From contig JBKECO010000002.1 of assembly GCA_047974745.1 (NCBI GenBank), positions 1 through 64,000 on the forward strand: a stretch of 64,000 nucleotides of DNA. Reading direction: 5' to 3'. This document shows, one piece after another, positions 25,580-34,119 of this stretch (position 1 is the stretch's first letter; each line of letters opens with the position of its first letter). Position numbers and translations under genes: made by a program. The stretch comes from JBKECO01 sp047974745. GTDB taxonomy: Bacteria; Bacillota; Clostridia; Lachnospirales; Lachnospiraceae. Under the pieces are notes generated by a model, which was given only the letters and a program-made list of their open reading frames with translations, searched no databases and was not told the origin of the DNA.

Positions 25580-27259
25580 ATGAGAAGACATTTTTATGCA
25601 GCAGTGATGATTTTTGCTTTTGCTTTTTTGGCATGCAGCAAACCAGTAAGTGCCGGAGAAATCAAAGGTACAGCGAGCCAAGCCTCAGAGAATCGGGCAT
25701 ACATGGCATCAGCAAAAAAATCAGGAAATTGGGAAACTGAGAACAATAACAAAAAAGGCAAAGCGGATACGATTAAACTGAATCGCACCATGTATGGCGG
25801 TCTGAGCAGCGAAAAAGACAGAGATTACTTCTTTTATCGTTCCGTAGAAAACCAAAATGTAGAAGTTTACTTTGGTGGAAGCGAGATCAATTGCAGAGTT
25901 CGTATCTATGTGAATGGCAAACTGAAGCTAAGTCAAACGGCACAAGAAAATTATTCTGCCGTAAAGGGTATTGCGGAGCTTGCGTTGAAAAAAGGCGATA
26001 AAGTCTACATACAGCTTGACTATGGAGTGACACCGGAGGGATATCGGCTAAAACTGAAAAAGGTGAGTGCCTACAACAAAAAATCAGTCTACACAGATGC
26101 GGCTCTCTACAACAGTGCGACACCTGCATTGGGCAATTATCAAAAGGCATACGAAAAGAACAAAACATTCACACTTTTAGCCTCAAATGCCTATGGACCT
26201 GTGAGTTACTGGAGTTCAGATAAATCAGTAGTCACGGTTGGTAAGACGACAGGCAAGGTCAAAGTCAGGGGAACGGGTTGTGCACAGATCACAGTCTCAG
26301 CTGGAAACGGAACGACAACGGGTATGGTCTATATTGTCCCTGGCAAGAATCAGATAACAAAAATCAGCAAGAAATCCTCGACATCCCTTCGTGCTTACTG
26401 GAAAAAGGATACAAAAGCAGATGGGTATCAGATCCAGATCGCAACGAACAGCAAGTTCACTGAGAATTTGAAAGAGGTCGAGGTGACCGGATATAAAAAG
26501 AATGCGGTGACATTTGCAGATCTGATTACAGGCAAAAATTACTATGTTCGTGTTCGGGCATATATTTCATCTGATGGGGTGAACTACTACAGCTCCTGGA
26601 GTAAGTCGAAAAAATGTAAGCTGACAGCACTTCCAACGATCGAGAATACAAAATCAGTGGCAACCATAGAGGCAGATGTAACACTGACAGGATCTGGAAC
26701 GGGATATCATGCAAAACTGGTGATCTGTTCACCTACTTCTGCCGTATCATTTGGTATACAATATGATGCATATGCAGAAGCGCCTTATACTGGAAAAGCC
26801 ATGGCACTGATCGAGAATGTGGCATCGAATGCACCTGGCGGACAGCAGTATATCAGACCGGGGAACAAGTCCCTAGCGCTTGGAAAAACATACCACATGA
26901 TGATGACGATCGATAAGAACGGCAATGGAGCGGTCTATCTTGATTATGAGAAAATTGGAACCTTTACAAATACAGCACTTGCAAAAGAAATGCTTTATTT
27001 AAGAGTAGAGGGATCAGGAAGACTTAATGGAGACAATGTAAATGCAGTTTTTCAGAATATTAAGCTCAAGAACGGCGGTACTTATGATGTCAACAAAGGC
27101 TGGGGTACCCATGAATTCAAGACCAATCCAACGATCCACAGTAAGATAAATTCGGATGGAACAGTAAAACTTTCAGGCTATGTATCGGGATTGCCGGCTG
27201 GCGGAGATTGGGATAACTGCTATGAATCGGTTTCCAATATTATACAATTTGTTCAATAA
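25580..27259 (+). CDS. secreted protein with BIG2, FN3 and concanavalin-like domains
   Basis: A 559 aa exported protein with a signal peptide of about 26 residues ending near VSAGE. A pre-peptidase-like beta domain (about 45-155) is followed by a bacterial Ig-like group 2 domain (about 185-255; SDKSVVTVGKTTGKVKVRGTG), a fibronectin type III domain (about 258-350; DGYQIQIATNSKF, YYVRVRAYISSDG) and a C-terminal concanavalin/laminin-G-like region (about 355-500). No LPXTG or SLH anchor is seen. Such modules suggest binding to glycans or other surface polymers. No catalytic motif is visible. GGGG precedes ATG 25580. Confidence 0.8.
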   Translation: MRRHFYAAVMIFAFAFLACSKPVSAGEIKGTASQASENRAYMASAKKSGNWETENNNKKGKADTIKLNRTMYGGLSSEKDRDYFFYRSVENQNVEVYFGGSEINCRVRIYVNGKLKLSQTAQENYSAVKGIAELALKKGDKVYIQLDYGVTPEGYRLKLKKVSAYNKKSVYTDAALYNSATPALGNYQKAYEKNKTFTLLASNAYGPVSYWSSDKSVVTVGKTTGKVKVRGTGCAQITVSAGNGTTTGMVYIVPGKNQITKISKKSSTSLRAYWKKDTKADGYQIQIATNSKFTENLKEVEVTGYKKNAVTFADLITGKNYYVRVRAYISSDGVNYYSSWSKSKKCKLTALPTIENTKSVATIEADVTLTGSGTGYHAKLVICSPTSAVSFGIQYDAYAEAPYTGKAMALIENVASNAPGGQQYIRPGNKSLALGKTYHMMMTIDKNGNGAVYLDYEKIGTFTNTALAKEMLYLRVEGSGRLNGDNVNAVFQNIKLKNGGTYDVNKGWGTHEFKTNPTIHSKINSDGTVKLSGYVSGLPAGGDWDNCYESVSNIIQFVQ

Positions 27260-27284
27260 GCATTAGAAGCAAGGAGAAAGAGCA

Positions 27285-27848
27285 ATGCTAAATTTTATTA
27301 CGAACTGTGACTGGACGATTCTGAATTGGGTACATGCCAATCTGACATCTCCTTTATTAGATACAGTCATGCCTAAGATCACACTTTTGGGCAATGAGGG
27401 CATCCTATGGATTGCAGTTATGATTGCATTGCTGATCTCTAAAAAGTATCGCAGATACGGTGTGATTTTAGGGATAGGTCTTTTGTCTGGCGTGTTGATC
27501 GGGAATCTGATTCTGAAAAACCTGATTGCCAGACCAAGACCATGCTGGATTGATACCTCAGTGACCCTACTGATACCAAATCCAACGGACTATTCTTTCC
27601 CTTCAGGCCACACGCTCTCTTCTGCGATTGCTGCGGTCATACTGACCTGTGCCAATAGGAAATTTGGAATTGCAGCCATTCCGCTGGCCATTCTGATCGC
27701 ATTTTCCAGACTCTACTTATACGTGCATTTTCCGAGTGATATTATTGGAGGTGCAATTCTGGGGCTGATCATTGCAGCTGTTGTCTTAAAGGTCAATCAA
27801 AAATTTGGACCAATGGCTGACCGAACTGGCGGAATGAAAAGGAAATAG
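27285..27848 (+). CDS. PAP2 family phosphatase
   Basis: Membrane phosphatase of 187 aa with five or six helices. The three acid-phosphatase motifs are present: KNLIARPRP, PSGHT with the proton-donating histidine, and SRLYLYVHFPSD with the nucleophile histidine. Members dephosphorylate undecaprenyl pyrophosphate or phosphatidylglycerol phosphate. A CDP-alcohol phosphatidyltransferase at 30.4 kb makes the second possibility worth considering. It converges with the L,D-transpeptidase gene, leaving only five bases between the stop codons. Confidence 0.9.
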   Translation: MLNFITNCDWTILNWVHANLTSPLLDTVMPKITLLGNEGILWIAVMIALLISKKYRRYGVILGIGLLSGVLIGNLILKNLIARPRPCWIDTSVTLLIPNPTDYSFPSGHTLSSAIAAVILTCANRKFGIAAIPLAILIAFSRLYLYVHFPSDIIGGAILGLIIAAVVLKVNQKFGPMADRTGGMKRK

Positions 27849-27853
27849 TAGAT

Positions 27854-28573
27854 TCAAGGCTTTATAATTACAATGGTTCCAAGTTCGACCTGATCCCAGA
27901 GGGAATCGATGTCTTCGTTATTCAGGGCAATACAACCGGTTGTCCAGTCTGACTGACTTCCGAGATCTCCCTTTTGACCATGTATCATGATCTCACCGCC
28001 CAGTGGCGTGTACCAATCCGGCTGTATGCCAGCATTGATAGAAGATACAATACTGTTTTTTTGTGCTTCTGAGATCAGGTCGGATGCAAGACCTCGTTCT
28101 GCATCCTGAATATTTGGATAGGAAAGACCAAGCGCTCTGTGGAATCGGCTTTCTTCATTTTTTACACAGATATAATACTCCCCTTCGGGAGTTTTTTTGT
28201 CGCCTTCTTTTTCTTTTGCACCGATGGGATTTTGAGCGAGACCCACCGAATAGACAGCAGTAACACTGCCATTTGGTTGATACAGTGAAAGCGTTCGTTC
28301 TGATTTTACTATGACAATGTAGGGTTCGTTCATCTTTGTCATCTCCTCCGATGCTTCTTCCGGTGCCTCTTCCGATACAGACTCTGGCGCCTCTTCCGAC
28401 ATCTCTTCTGATACAAACTCTAGCGACGCTTCCGACACCTCTTCGAACATGGACTCGGACTCCATTTGAACTGCTGATGCAGAGGAATCTGTGCCTTTTT
28501 GTTCTGTACAACCAGTGAGCAGAGGTAGTAAAATGAAAAGAAAGAGAAGATAGTTCCATTTTTTATTTTTCAT
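27854..28573 (-). CDS. L,D-transpeptidase (YkuD) lipoprotein
   Basis: Peptidoglycan cross-linking or tailoring enzyme, 239 aa. The signal peptide has lipobox LTGC (Cys22). Residues 35-80 are a Ser/Glu-rich linker with repeated SEEAPE-like units. The YkuD domain begins around residue 85 and carries the catalytic signature with His198 in IMIHGQ and Cys214 in TTGCIALNNEDID. The catalytic residues are intact. It should act outside the membrane, tethered by lipid. AAGGA precedes the ATG at 28573. Confidence 0.92.
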   Translation of the reverse strand: MKNKKWNYLLFLFILLPLLTGCTEQKGTDSSASAVQMESESMFEEVSEASLEFVSEEMSEEAPESVSEEAPEEASEEMTKMNEPYIVIVKSERTLSLYQPNGSVTAVYSVGLAQNPIGAKEKEGDKKTPEGEYYICVKNEESRFHRALGLSYPNIQDAERGLASDLISEAQKNSIVSSINAGIQPDWYTPLGGEIMIHGQKGDLGSQSDWTTGCIALNNEDIDSLWDQVELGTIVIIKP

Positions 28574-28657
28574 AGATACGATCCTTTCGCATTCCTGTCG
28601 AGGATCTACAGCCTGATATGGTGATGGATCTGTGACAGAATATGATATTTAATCAAT

Positions 28658-28686
28658 TATACAAAAAAATTGATGAAATGTATAAT
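28658..28686 (+). promoter_or_regulatory. promoter of the metallophosphoesterase leader
   Basis: TATACA at 28658-28663 and a consensus TATAAT at 28681-28686 with a 17-base spacer. The predicted start at about 28693 leaves a 180-base leader. Confidence 0.6.
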
Positions 28687-28692
28687 ATATGA

Positions 28693-28815
28693 CACGCCCC
28701 ACAATGAGGATGAAGTGGGACTGCTGCCCTATGAGAATCCGAATTGTGGGAGGATTGTGGGAGTGCAAGGCACGAAACAATCCGTAATTAAATAGGCTGG
28801 CTGTTTTGCCACCTT
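28693..28815 (+). ncRNA. candidate structured leader RNA upstream of the metallophosphoesterase
   Basis: The leader holds complementary segments: CCCACAAT (28698-28705) can pair with either of two identical ATTGTGGG copies (28743-28750 and 28754-28761), and GGATTGT (28752-28758) can pair with ACAATCC (28777-28783). The second ATTGTGGG overlaps GGATTGT, so two mutually exclusive folds are possible. A further small hairpin TGGC-TGTTTT-GCCA lies at about 28798-28811. I recognise no known riboswitch, and no T-run follows, so control would be translational. This is a prediction from base pairing only. Confidence 0.4.
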
Positions 28816-28873
28816 AACCATATATGAGAAAGAAAAATTCTGTGGAGGATTTTTGAGATTGAGGAGATAAGGT

Positions 28874-30298
28874 ATGGGATCTGGTATTACACGACGGATA
28901 TTTTTCATAGGTCTGCTCATTGCTTTTTCTTTCGGCCAGCTGATGGCATGTAATTCGAAGGAGATACAAACAAACAGTGTTCCGATAGAATCAGCAGAAT
29001 CTGAGTTAGAATCTGAAACAGAGCAAGAGTCTGTTCAAGAATCAGCACAGGATGTGGAGCTGACGGACAAGAATCAAATCACAGATGTGGTGATTAATGT
29101 TGGTGCAGATGAGACACAGATCTATATTACCTGGTATTCCGCCACTTCAGGCAGCCAGGAATTACAGTTCGCAGAAAAGAGTGGAAAAGATGAGGATGGG
29201 GATGGTTTTCCAGAAGATTGCCAGGCCTTAAAATCAAAGAGTATAGTTACGGATAAGGCCGGATATTGGAGCAACTATGTCACAGTTACAGGTCTTAAGA
29301 GTAATACAGACTATATATATCGAATGAGCAGTGGAGTATATAGGTCCCCGCTTTACCAGTATTCGACAAATACTATTGGCCAAGATGCTGACTTTAGTTT
29401 TATAGCCGTAGGAGATCCTCAAATCGGTTCGACCGCTGTTGAAACCGACACGGACAACTGGATCCATACATTAAAAACAGCATTGTCTGCGGAAAAGGCA
29501 TCCTTTATTCTAAGTGTGGGAGATCAGATCAATAACTCTGCCTTACTGCTTGAAAGTGAATATTCAGGATTTTTAAGTCAAGAGTCTATGCTGCAGGAAA
29601 TTCCGATTGCGGTCACGGTCGGGAATCATGATGCCCCCAATATTGCGGCTTTTTCCCAGCATTTCACAATTCCGAATGTAAGCCAGTACGGCTCGATCGA
29701 TGATTTTGGCGAAGAAGATAATGATTATTTTTTTCGATATAACGGTGCATTGTTCATGGTGCTCGATTCAAATTGCACAGATGTCTCACAACACAAGTCG
29801 TTTTTGGAGGAGACCCTTCGTAGAGATCCGGACGCAGAGTGGAATATCGTTGTTTTTCATCATTCCATCTACAGTGCGGCAGATCATGTGAATGATGCGA
29901 ATATTGAACTGCTCAGAGAAGGACTTGCTCCGACCCTGTTTGCCTTGGACATAGATGTTGTACTCATGGGACATGACCATGTTTATGACCGAAGCTATAT
30001 TATGGGTAGTGCAGATGGATTGGAGGCAGAAGTGATTCGAACACCTGCAGGTGCAGCTCAAACCAACATTGTCGACCCCAAAGGGGTACAATATATCACA
30101 CTGAACTCATCTACCGGAAGTAAATACTATGAAATTACAAGTGAGCTCTACCCATATTCGGCGGTCATCAGCCAGGTTCAGATTCCCACATATTCTGTTG
30201 TGGATATAACAGATCGGCAACTGAGTGTCACGACTTATACGAGCACAGACAAGACCGTTCTAGACGAGGTGAACATTATACACAGCACAGTTCCATAA
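28874..30298 (+). CDS. secreted metallophosphoesterase with purple-acid-phosphatase-like N-terminal domain
   Basis: Exported lipoprotein of 474 aa, lipobox LMAC (Cys26). An acidic linker is followed by a fibronectin-like domain (about 65-165) of the purple acid phosphatase type (TQIYITWYSATSGSQELQ). The calcineurin-like catalytic domain follows, with all metal motifs: AVGDPQIG, LSVGDQIN, VGNHDAPN, FHHSIYS and MGHDHVYDRSY. It should hydrolyse phosphoesters at the cell surface. The start has GAGGAG seven bases upstream. A long, possibly structured leader precedes it. Confidence 0.88.
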   Translation: MGSGITRRIFFIGLLIAFSFGQLMACNSKEIQTNSVPIESAESELESETEQESVQESAQDVELTDKNQITDVVINVGADETQIYITWYSATSGSQELQFAEKSGKDEDGDGFPEDCQALKSKSIVTDKAGYWSNYVTVTGLKSNTDYIYRMSSGVYRSPLYQYSTNTIGQDADFSFIAVGDPQIGSTAVETDTDNWIHTLKTALSAEKASFILSVGDQINNSALLLESEYSGFLSQESMLQEIPIAVTVGNHDAPNIAAFSQHFTIPNVSQYGSIDDFGEEDNDYFFRYNGALFMVLDSNCTDVSQHKSFLEETLRRDPDAEWNIVVFHHSIYSAADHVNDANIELLREGLAPTLFALDIDVVLMGHDHVYDRSYIMGSADGLEAEVIRTPAGAAQTNIVDPKGVQYITLNSSTGSKYYEITSELYPYSAVISQVQIPTYSVVDITDRQLSVTTYTSTDKTVLDEVNIIHSTVP

Positions 30299-30362
30299 CA
30301 AGAACACACAGGCGAACTGTCATGTGACACAGGTAACAACTGTATAATTTGGAGAAGAATTC

Positions 30363-30923
30363 ATGAAATGGACAAAGGAAGAAATGCTATCTATACCAAA
30401 CTGCCTCAGCTATTTTCGCATCCTGCTGATTCCGGTTTTCTGTGTGGTTTATTTACGGGCGGATTCACTGAAGGAATTTTATCTGGCCGCATCTATCATA
30501 CTTTTTTCCGGATTGACAGATTTTTTGGATGGACAGATCGCAAGAAGATGCAATATGATCACAGAGTTCGGGAAATTTATTGACCCACTGGCTGACAAGT
30601 TGACCCATATTGCGATTGCAGCCTGCCTTTCTTATCGGTTTTACTATATGGGCATCCTACTGGTTCTGTTGCTTCTAAAGGATGGCTATATGCTGCTTAT
30701 GGGAGCGGTTCATCTAAAGCATGGACAAAAACTTTCAGGAGCGAAACTGTATGGAAAGGTTTGTACAGCAAGCCTGTTCGTAGTATTTTTGTTTCTGCTG
30801 ATTTGGCCTGGCGCACCGCTCCATGTGGTAAAAATTCTGGTGGGAGTAGAGATTGCAATCCTTTTGATCACCTGGATCTTATACATAAGGGAGTTTCAAC
30901 GAATGAGAAGATTGTGGGTGTGA
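30363..30923 (+). CDS. CDP-alcohol phosphatidyltransferase
   Basis: Membrane enzyme of phospholipid synthesis, 186 aa, that transfers a phosphatidyl group from CDP-diacylglycerol to an alcohol, most often glycerol-3-phosphate (PgsA type). The signature DGxxARx8GxxxDxxxD is seen starting at DFLDGQIARR and ending in FGKFIDPLADK. About five helices are predicted. GGAGAAG precedes ATG 30363 and a TATAAT at 30343-30348 may be its promoter -10. A second family member such as cardiolipin or phosphatidylserine synthase cannot be excluded. Confidence 0.9.
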   Translation: MKWTKEEMLSIPNCLSYFRILLIPVFCVVYLRADSLKEFYLAASIILFSGLTDFLDGQIARRCNMITEFGKFIDPLADKLTHIAIAACLSYRFYYMGILLVLLLLKDGYMLLMGAVHLKHGQKLSGAKLYGKVCTASLFVVFLFLLIWPGAPLHVVKILVGVEIAILLITWILYIREFQRMRRLWV

Positions 30924-31024
30924 TCGGGTGAGATTTTCGGAACAGAATCCTGTGATAGATAGAGCACGATATTGATGCAAAATGAGGAAAAAAGTCTGCA
31001 ATATGGAAAAATAATTAAAATGCG

Positions 31025-31054
31025 TTAGGTATTTGATGCCAAAAATGCTATAAT
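31025..31054 (+). promoter_or_regulatory. putative promoter of the PH-domain gene
   Basis: Consensus TATAAT at 31049-31054 with a weak TTAGGT at 31025-31030 and an 18-base spacer. The gene starts at 31102 behind AAGGAG. Confidence 0.5.
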
Positions 31055-31101
31055 AGTTCTAGATAGTTTCAATTGAAGTACACAGAAAAGGAGCCAGGTC
31101 A

Positions 31102-31452
31102 ATGTTCAAAGAAAAAAAACGCACCGCATTCGGTGGATTTCCCTTCAGCTTTACATGGTATATTATTGAAGATGAGAATTTAAAGGTAAAGACTGGATTC
31201 ATCAGTCAGAAGGAAGAAAACTGTTATATGTATAAGGTGATCGATGTTACGCTGAGAAGAGGTCTTTTAGAGAGGATCTTTAACCTGGGAACAGTAGAAT
31301 GCAGTACCGGGGACGCTACAACAGCAATCATCAAGCTAAAACACATCCGCAACTTCGATGCTGTCAAAGAATTTTTACTTGAGAAATCAGAAATACACAG
31401 GATAAAAAGAAGAACCATCAACACGATTGATCTGGATACAAATCTTGACTGA
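31102..31452 (+). CDS. bacterial PH-domain protein
   Basis: A 116 aa soluble protein made of one bacterial pleckstrin-homology-like domain (bPH2/YdbS type), recognised by the beta-strand pattern YIIEDENLKVKTGFI and by RRGLLERIFNLGTVECSTGD, the usual place of the conserved segment linking the strands. Unlike YdbS it has no membrane helices. The role is unknown; such domains often help assemble envelope complexes. It converges with the cheY-like gene. Confidence 0.8.
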   Translation: MFKEKKRTAFGGFPFSFTWYIIEDENLKVKTGFISQKEENCYMYKVIDVTLRRGLLERIFNLGTVECSTGDATTAIIKLKHIRNFDAVKEFLLEKSEIHRIKRRTINTIDLDTNLD

Positions 31453-31461
31453 TTCCGGATG

Positions 31462-31839
31462 TTATACGCGGGTTCTGTGGCGTTGAATACGATTTAATAA
31501 TTCGACCAGGCGAACTACCGTGAATGGTTTTATAATAAAATCAATGGCACCATGCTTGATCGCATCGATGATCACCGGCTGTTGACTAATGGCAGATACC
31601 ATGGCGACCACAGCATTGGGGTCGTACTGTCTTATTTCTTTTAATGCGTCCAGACCGTTCATGACGGGCATAGTAATATCAAGAGTAACAAGATCAGGAC
31701 GATGAATCTTATATTGCTCGATGGCTTCTTTTCCATTAGCAGCCTCGGCAACGATTTCAGTCTCCGGACTTATTCTTAATATCATATTGCGAAGGATGTT
31801 CCGCATGAACGCAGAATCATCACATATTATAACTTTCAT
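31462..31839 (-). CDS. stand-alone CheY-like response regulator
   Basis: Single receiver domain, 125 aa. Acidic pocket residues are in ICDDSAF, the phosphoacceptor aspartate is in VTLDITMP, the switch serine is in AMVSAIS and the conserved lysine is in IIKPF. No output domain is present, so it acts by protein contact, as chemotaxis CheY does. Start 31839 has AGGGGAT upstream; the longer ATG at 31857 lacks one. It is divergent from the chemoreceptor gene and its riboswitch. No histidine kinase is in the window. Confidence 0.92.
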   Translation of the reverse strand: MKVIICDDSAFMRNILRNMILRISPETEIVAEAANGKEAIEQYKIHRPDLVTLDITMPVMNGLDALKEIRQYDPNAVVAMVSAISQQPVIIDAIKHGAIDFIIKPFTVVRLVELLNRIQRHRTRV

Positions 31840-31986
31840 ATACATCCCCTGTATCATTTTTCTATTGGAATTTAATAAGCTGATTATCCCAACAACATAA
31901 TATCATACCACAGAAAATTCAATCTGTGTTGTATTTTTGCAGATTATTCTAAAAATGATAAAAGAGAAGTGTTTCACAAGCAATTT

Positions 31987-32061
31987 CATATTGGCAAAGC
32001 GACCGAAAGGTTGTGACGCAAAGCTATAGGGTCTTTAAAATGACAGCCAGTTGCAGATATG
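31987..32061 (+). ncRNA. cyclic di-GMP-I riboswitch (GEMM-I) upstream of the chemoreceptor
   Basis: The aptamer hallmarks are visible: GGCAAAG, a GAAA tetraloop on a short stem (GACC-GAAA-GGTT), the conserved GACGCAAAGC and the P3 region from TATAGGGTC to GACAGCCAGTTGC. The ends pair as CATAT/ATATG. An intrinsic terminator follows within ten bases, so c-di-GMP binding should control transcription of the chemoreceptor gene at 32145. The P3 half is identical over 32 bases to that of the second aptamer at about 33985. Confidence 0.93.
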
Positions 32062-32069
32062 ACTGAAAT

Positions 32070-32095
32070 GGATCCGTTCAACGGGTCTTTTTTTT
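32070..32095 (+). terminator. expression-platform terminator of the first c-di-GMP riboswitch
   Basis: An eight-base-pair stem, GGATCCGT with ACGGGTCT (two G-U pairs), is followed by eight T. Its position between aptamer and gene makes it the switchable terminator. Confidence 0.85.
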
Positions 32096-32144
32096 GATTG
32101 AAATGATTGCAGCACCAGGTAAGAAATTGTCAAAAGGAGTCGAA

Positions 32145-33884
32145 ATGAAGAAATTAAATGTAAATCAAAAATTATATTCGATGGTTCTGCCAACGATGTT
32201 CCTATTGATCGCAATACTCGGTTATTTCGTTTATGTAACGAACCAGACAATGAATCGAATGGAAAAAGCACTGCATGATGAAATTCTTGTCAGTACATCA
32301 GAATTATTAAGTGCTGACAGAGATTTTTTTCAGGCGAATGCTGCGGAATATGAGTATCTGATACAGGCTAAACTACAGGGAGTCACCGATCAGGAACAAC
32401 TGCAGGTCATCGTGAATGACTATAGTGAAAATGTACAGCAGTCAAAGGAAGGAGTAAAGAGGGGAATTGAAAACATTCAAAATAATACAAAGCTCTATCA
32501 GGAGCTTCGAGATGAAGAGACCGGAATGAATTTAGAAGAGCTTTATGCCTCCTATTTAAAGCAGATGGAGCTTTGGGCAGAAAGCTATAATATCGAAACC
32601 ATGGAGGGAGACACAAAGGTGCGCAACGCACATTTTGAAGCTGCCCGCGGGGACATTGAATCCATGACAAAGATTTTAGATTCCTATGCAGACCTGGCAA
32701 GGGAAAGTATACGAAAAGATATTACGGTCCGACTTGTTGTTACAGTAATCATTGTGATACTGCTCATCGCCGGAGTCAGTCTCTTATCGATCTATGTAAG
32801 CAGATATCTTTCAAAGGGGATCATAGGAATTACAGAGGATATGGAGAAACTTGCGAATAATGACCTGCAGTTCACACCTTATACGAGCAATCATGCAGAT
32901 GAGATCGGCGAATTATCCAATTCTGTGAGAAAACTAACAGCTTCCTTTAGAGACTTGATCTCGGTTATGACACTGACTTCCAACGAGTTGCATGTTTCCT
33001 CGGCTGAGTTGATGAAGAAGGCAGAAAGCTCCATGAATTCAATGAATAACATTTCGCGTGCTGTGGAAGACATAGCGGTCTCCTCTACAAAACAGGCAAA
33101 TGAAACGGATCAGGCATCCCATGAGGTGGATCAGTTGGGAGAAGTTATTCAAAAAAGCAGCAACAGTACAGATGTACTTACTCAGGAAAGCAACATCATT
33201 TCAGGCGCAACGAGTGAAGGTTTAGGTATTATACATGAGCTTTCCAAAGTCACTTCTCGTAACCAGAATGAGCTGACAACGATTTTTAATCTGATCGAAG
33301 AGACGAACGAAAGTGCTGAAAAGATTGGAGAGGCGAGTCAGATCATTTCAAGTATAGCAGAACAGACAAATCTGCTGGCTTTAAATGCGGCGATTGAAGC
33401 AGCAAGAGCGGGTGAAGCAGGAAAAGGATTTGCAGTCGTTGCAGAGGAGATCAGAAAGCTGGCAGAACAATCTGCGGCCTCCACTGAAAATATTGATCAT
33501 ATGCTTGGTACACTCAAAGCAAACGTAAATCATGTCAACGAAAAGAGCGGAGAGGTCCGCACGTCTGTTGAGGAGCAGGTAGAGAGCGTACATATAACGG
33601 AAAGAAAATACGAGACCATTGTAGCCTCTGTAGATAAGATCAACACAGAGATCACGATACTTAGCTCCATCAGCGGAAAGATGGAAAAGGCAAGACACAG
33701 TGTGGAGGATCTGACTGCATCTCTGGCTATTATTGCACAGGAAAATGCAGCAGGAACAGAAGAAACTGCAGCTACGACTGAGGAAGTGCTTGCGACGATA
33801 GAATCACTGAATGCAATTGGTGAGAACATAGAGTCACTATCCCTTAAAATATCCGAGGTAATGAGCAGATTTAAACTGTCATGA
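32145..33884 (+). CDS. methyl-accepting chemotaxis protein
   Basis: Transmembrane chemoreceptor, 579 aa. The first helix is at about residues 12-31 (SMVLPTMFLLIAILGYFVYV) and the second at about 195-217, with a four-helix-type sensor domain between them outside the cell. A HAMP domain follows (about 218-272), then a long cytoplasmic signalling coiled coil with the hairpin tip EQTNLLALNAAIEAARAGEA that binds CheA/CheW. The start at 32145 has AAGGAG at good spacing. The gene is preceded by a c-di-GMP-I riboswitch with terminator, tying receptor synthesis to the second messenger. Confidence 0.94.
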   Translation: MKKLNVNQKLYSMVLPTMFLLIAILGYFVYVTNQTMNRMEKALHDEILVSTSELLSADRDFFQANAAEYEYLIQAKLQGVTDQEQLQVIVNDYSENVQQSKEGVKRGIENIQNNTKLYQELRDEETGMNLEELYASYLKQMELWAESYNIETMEGDTKVRNAHFEAARGDIESMTKILDSYADLARESIRKDITVRLVVTVIIVILLIAGVSLLSIYVSRYLSKGIIGITEDMEKLANNDLQFTPYTSNHADEIGELSNSVRKLTASFRDLISVMTLTSNELHVSSAELMKKAESSMNSMNNISRAVEDIAVSSTKQANETDQASHEVDQLGEVIQKSSNSTDVLTQESNIISGATSEGLGIIHELSKVTSRNQNELTTIFNLIEETNESAEKIGEASQIISSIAEQTNLLALNAAIEAARAGEAGKGFAVVAEEIRKLAEQSAASTENIDHMLGTLKANVNHVNEKSGEVRTSVEEQVESVHITERKYETIVASVDKINTEITILSSISGKMEKARHSVEDLTASLAIIAQENAAGTEETAATTEEVLATIESLNAIGENIESLSLKISEVMSRFKLS

Positions 33885-33922
33885 GTAATGAGCCCCCGTT
33901 ATTGAATTAATGAAAAATTTAT

Positions 33923-33951
33923 TTGAAATGTGAAGGATTTTGTTGTACAAT
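33923..33951 (+). promoter_or_regulatory. sigma-A promoter of the second riboswitch transcript
   Basis: TTGAAA at 33923-33928 and TACAAT at 33946-33951 with a 17-base spacer. Transcription would begin about 25 bases before the aptamer, so the downstream gene has its own promoter. Confidence 0.75.
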
Positions 33952-33981
33952 ATGCATATAGGTAAAATTTAATAAAGTAAA

Positions 33982-34050
33982 GTAAAGGCAAAGCAATTGA
34001 AAAATTGTGACGCAAAACTATAGGGTCTTTAAAATGACAGCCAGTTGCAA
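33982..34050 (+). ncRNA. cyclic di-GMP-I riboswitch (GEMM-I) upstream of the recombinase-like gene
   Basis: It shows GGCAAAG, the short stem CAATT-GAAA-AATTG, GACGCAAAAC and the same P3 region (TATAGGGTC to GACAGCCAGTTGC) as the first aptamer. The closing P1 helix is less obvious than in the first copy. A strong terminator follows before the gene at 34120. Confidence 0.9.
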
Positions 34051-34057
34051 AACGGAT

Positions 34058-34088
34058 GGAGACTCGATTTTAGGAGTTTCCTTTTTTT
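34058..34088 (+). terminator. expression-platform terminator of the second c-di-GMP riboswitch
   Basis: Stem GGAGACTC/GAGTTTCC with an eight-base loop and a run of seven T directly after, ending 31 bases before the start codon. Confidence 0.88.
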
Positions 34089-34119
34089 GTGTATATATGG
34101 ATGCGAGGTGGAATAAGAG

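Noticed and set aside
28693..28815. Cobalamin or c-di-GMP-II riboswitch before the phosphatase gene
   Set aside because: The B12 box and the c-di-GMP-II core sequences are not found.
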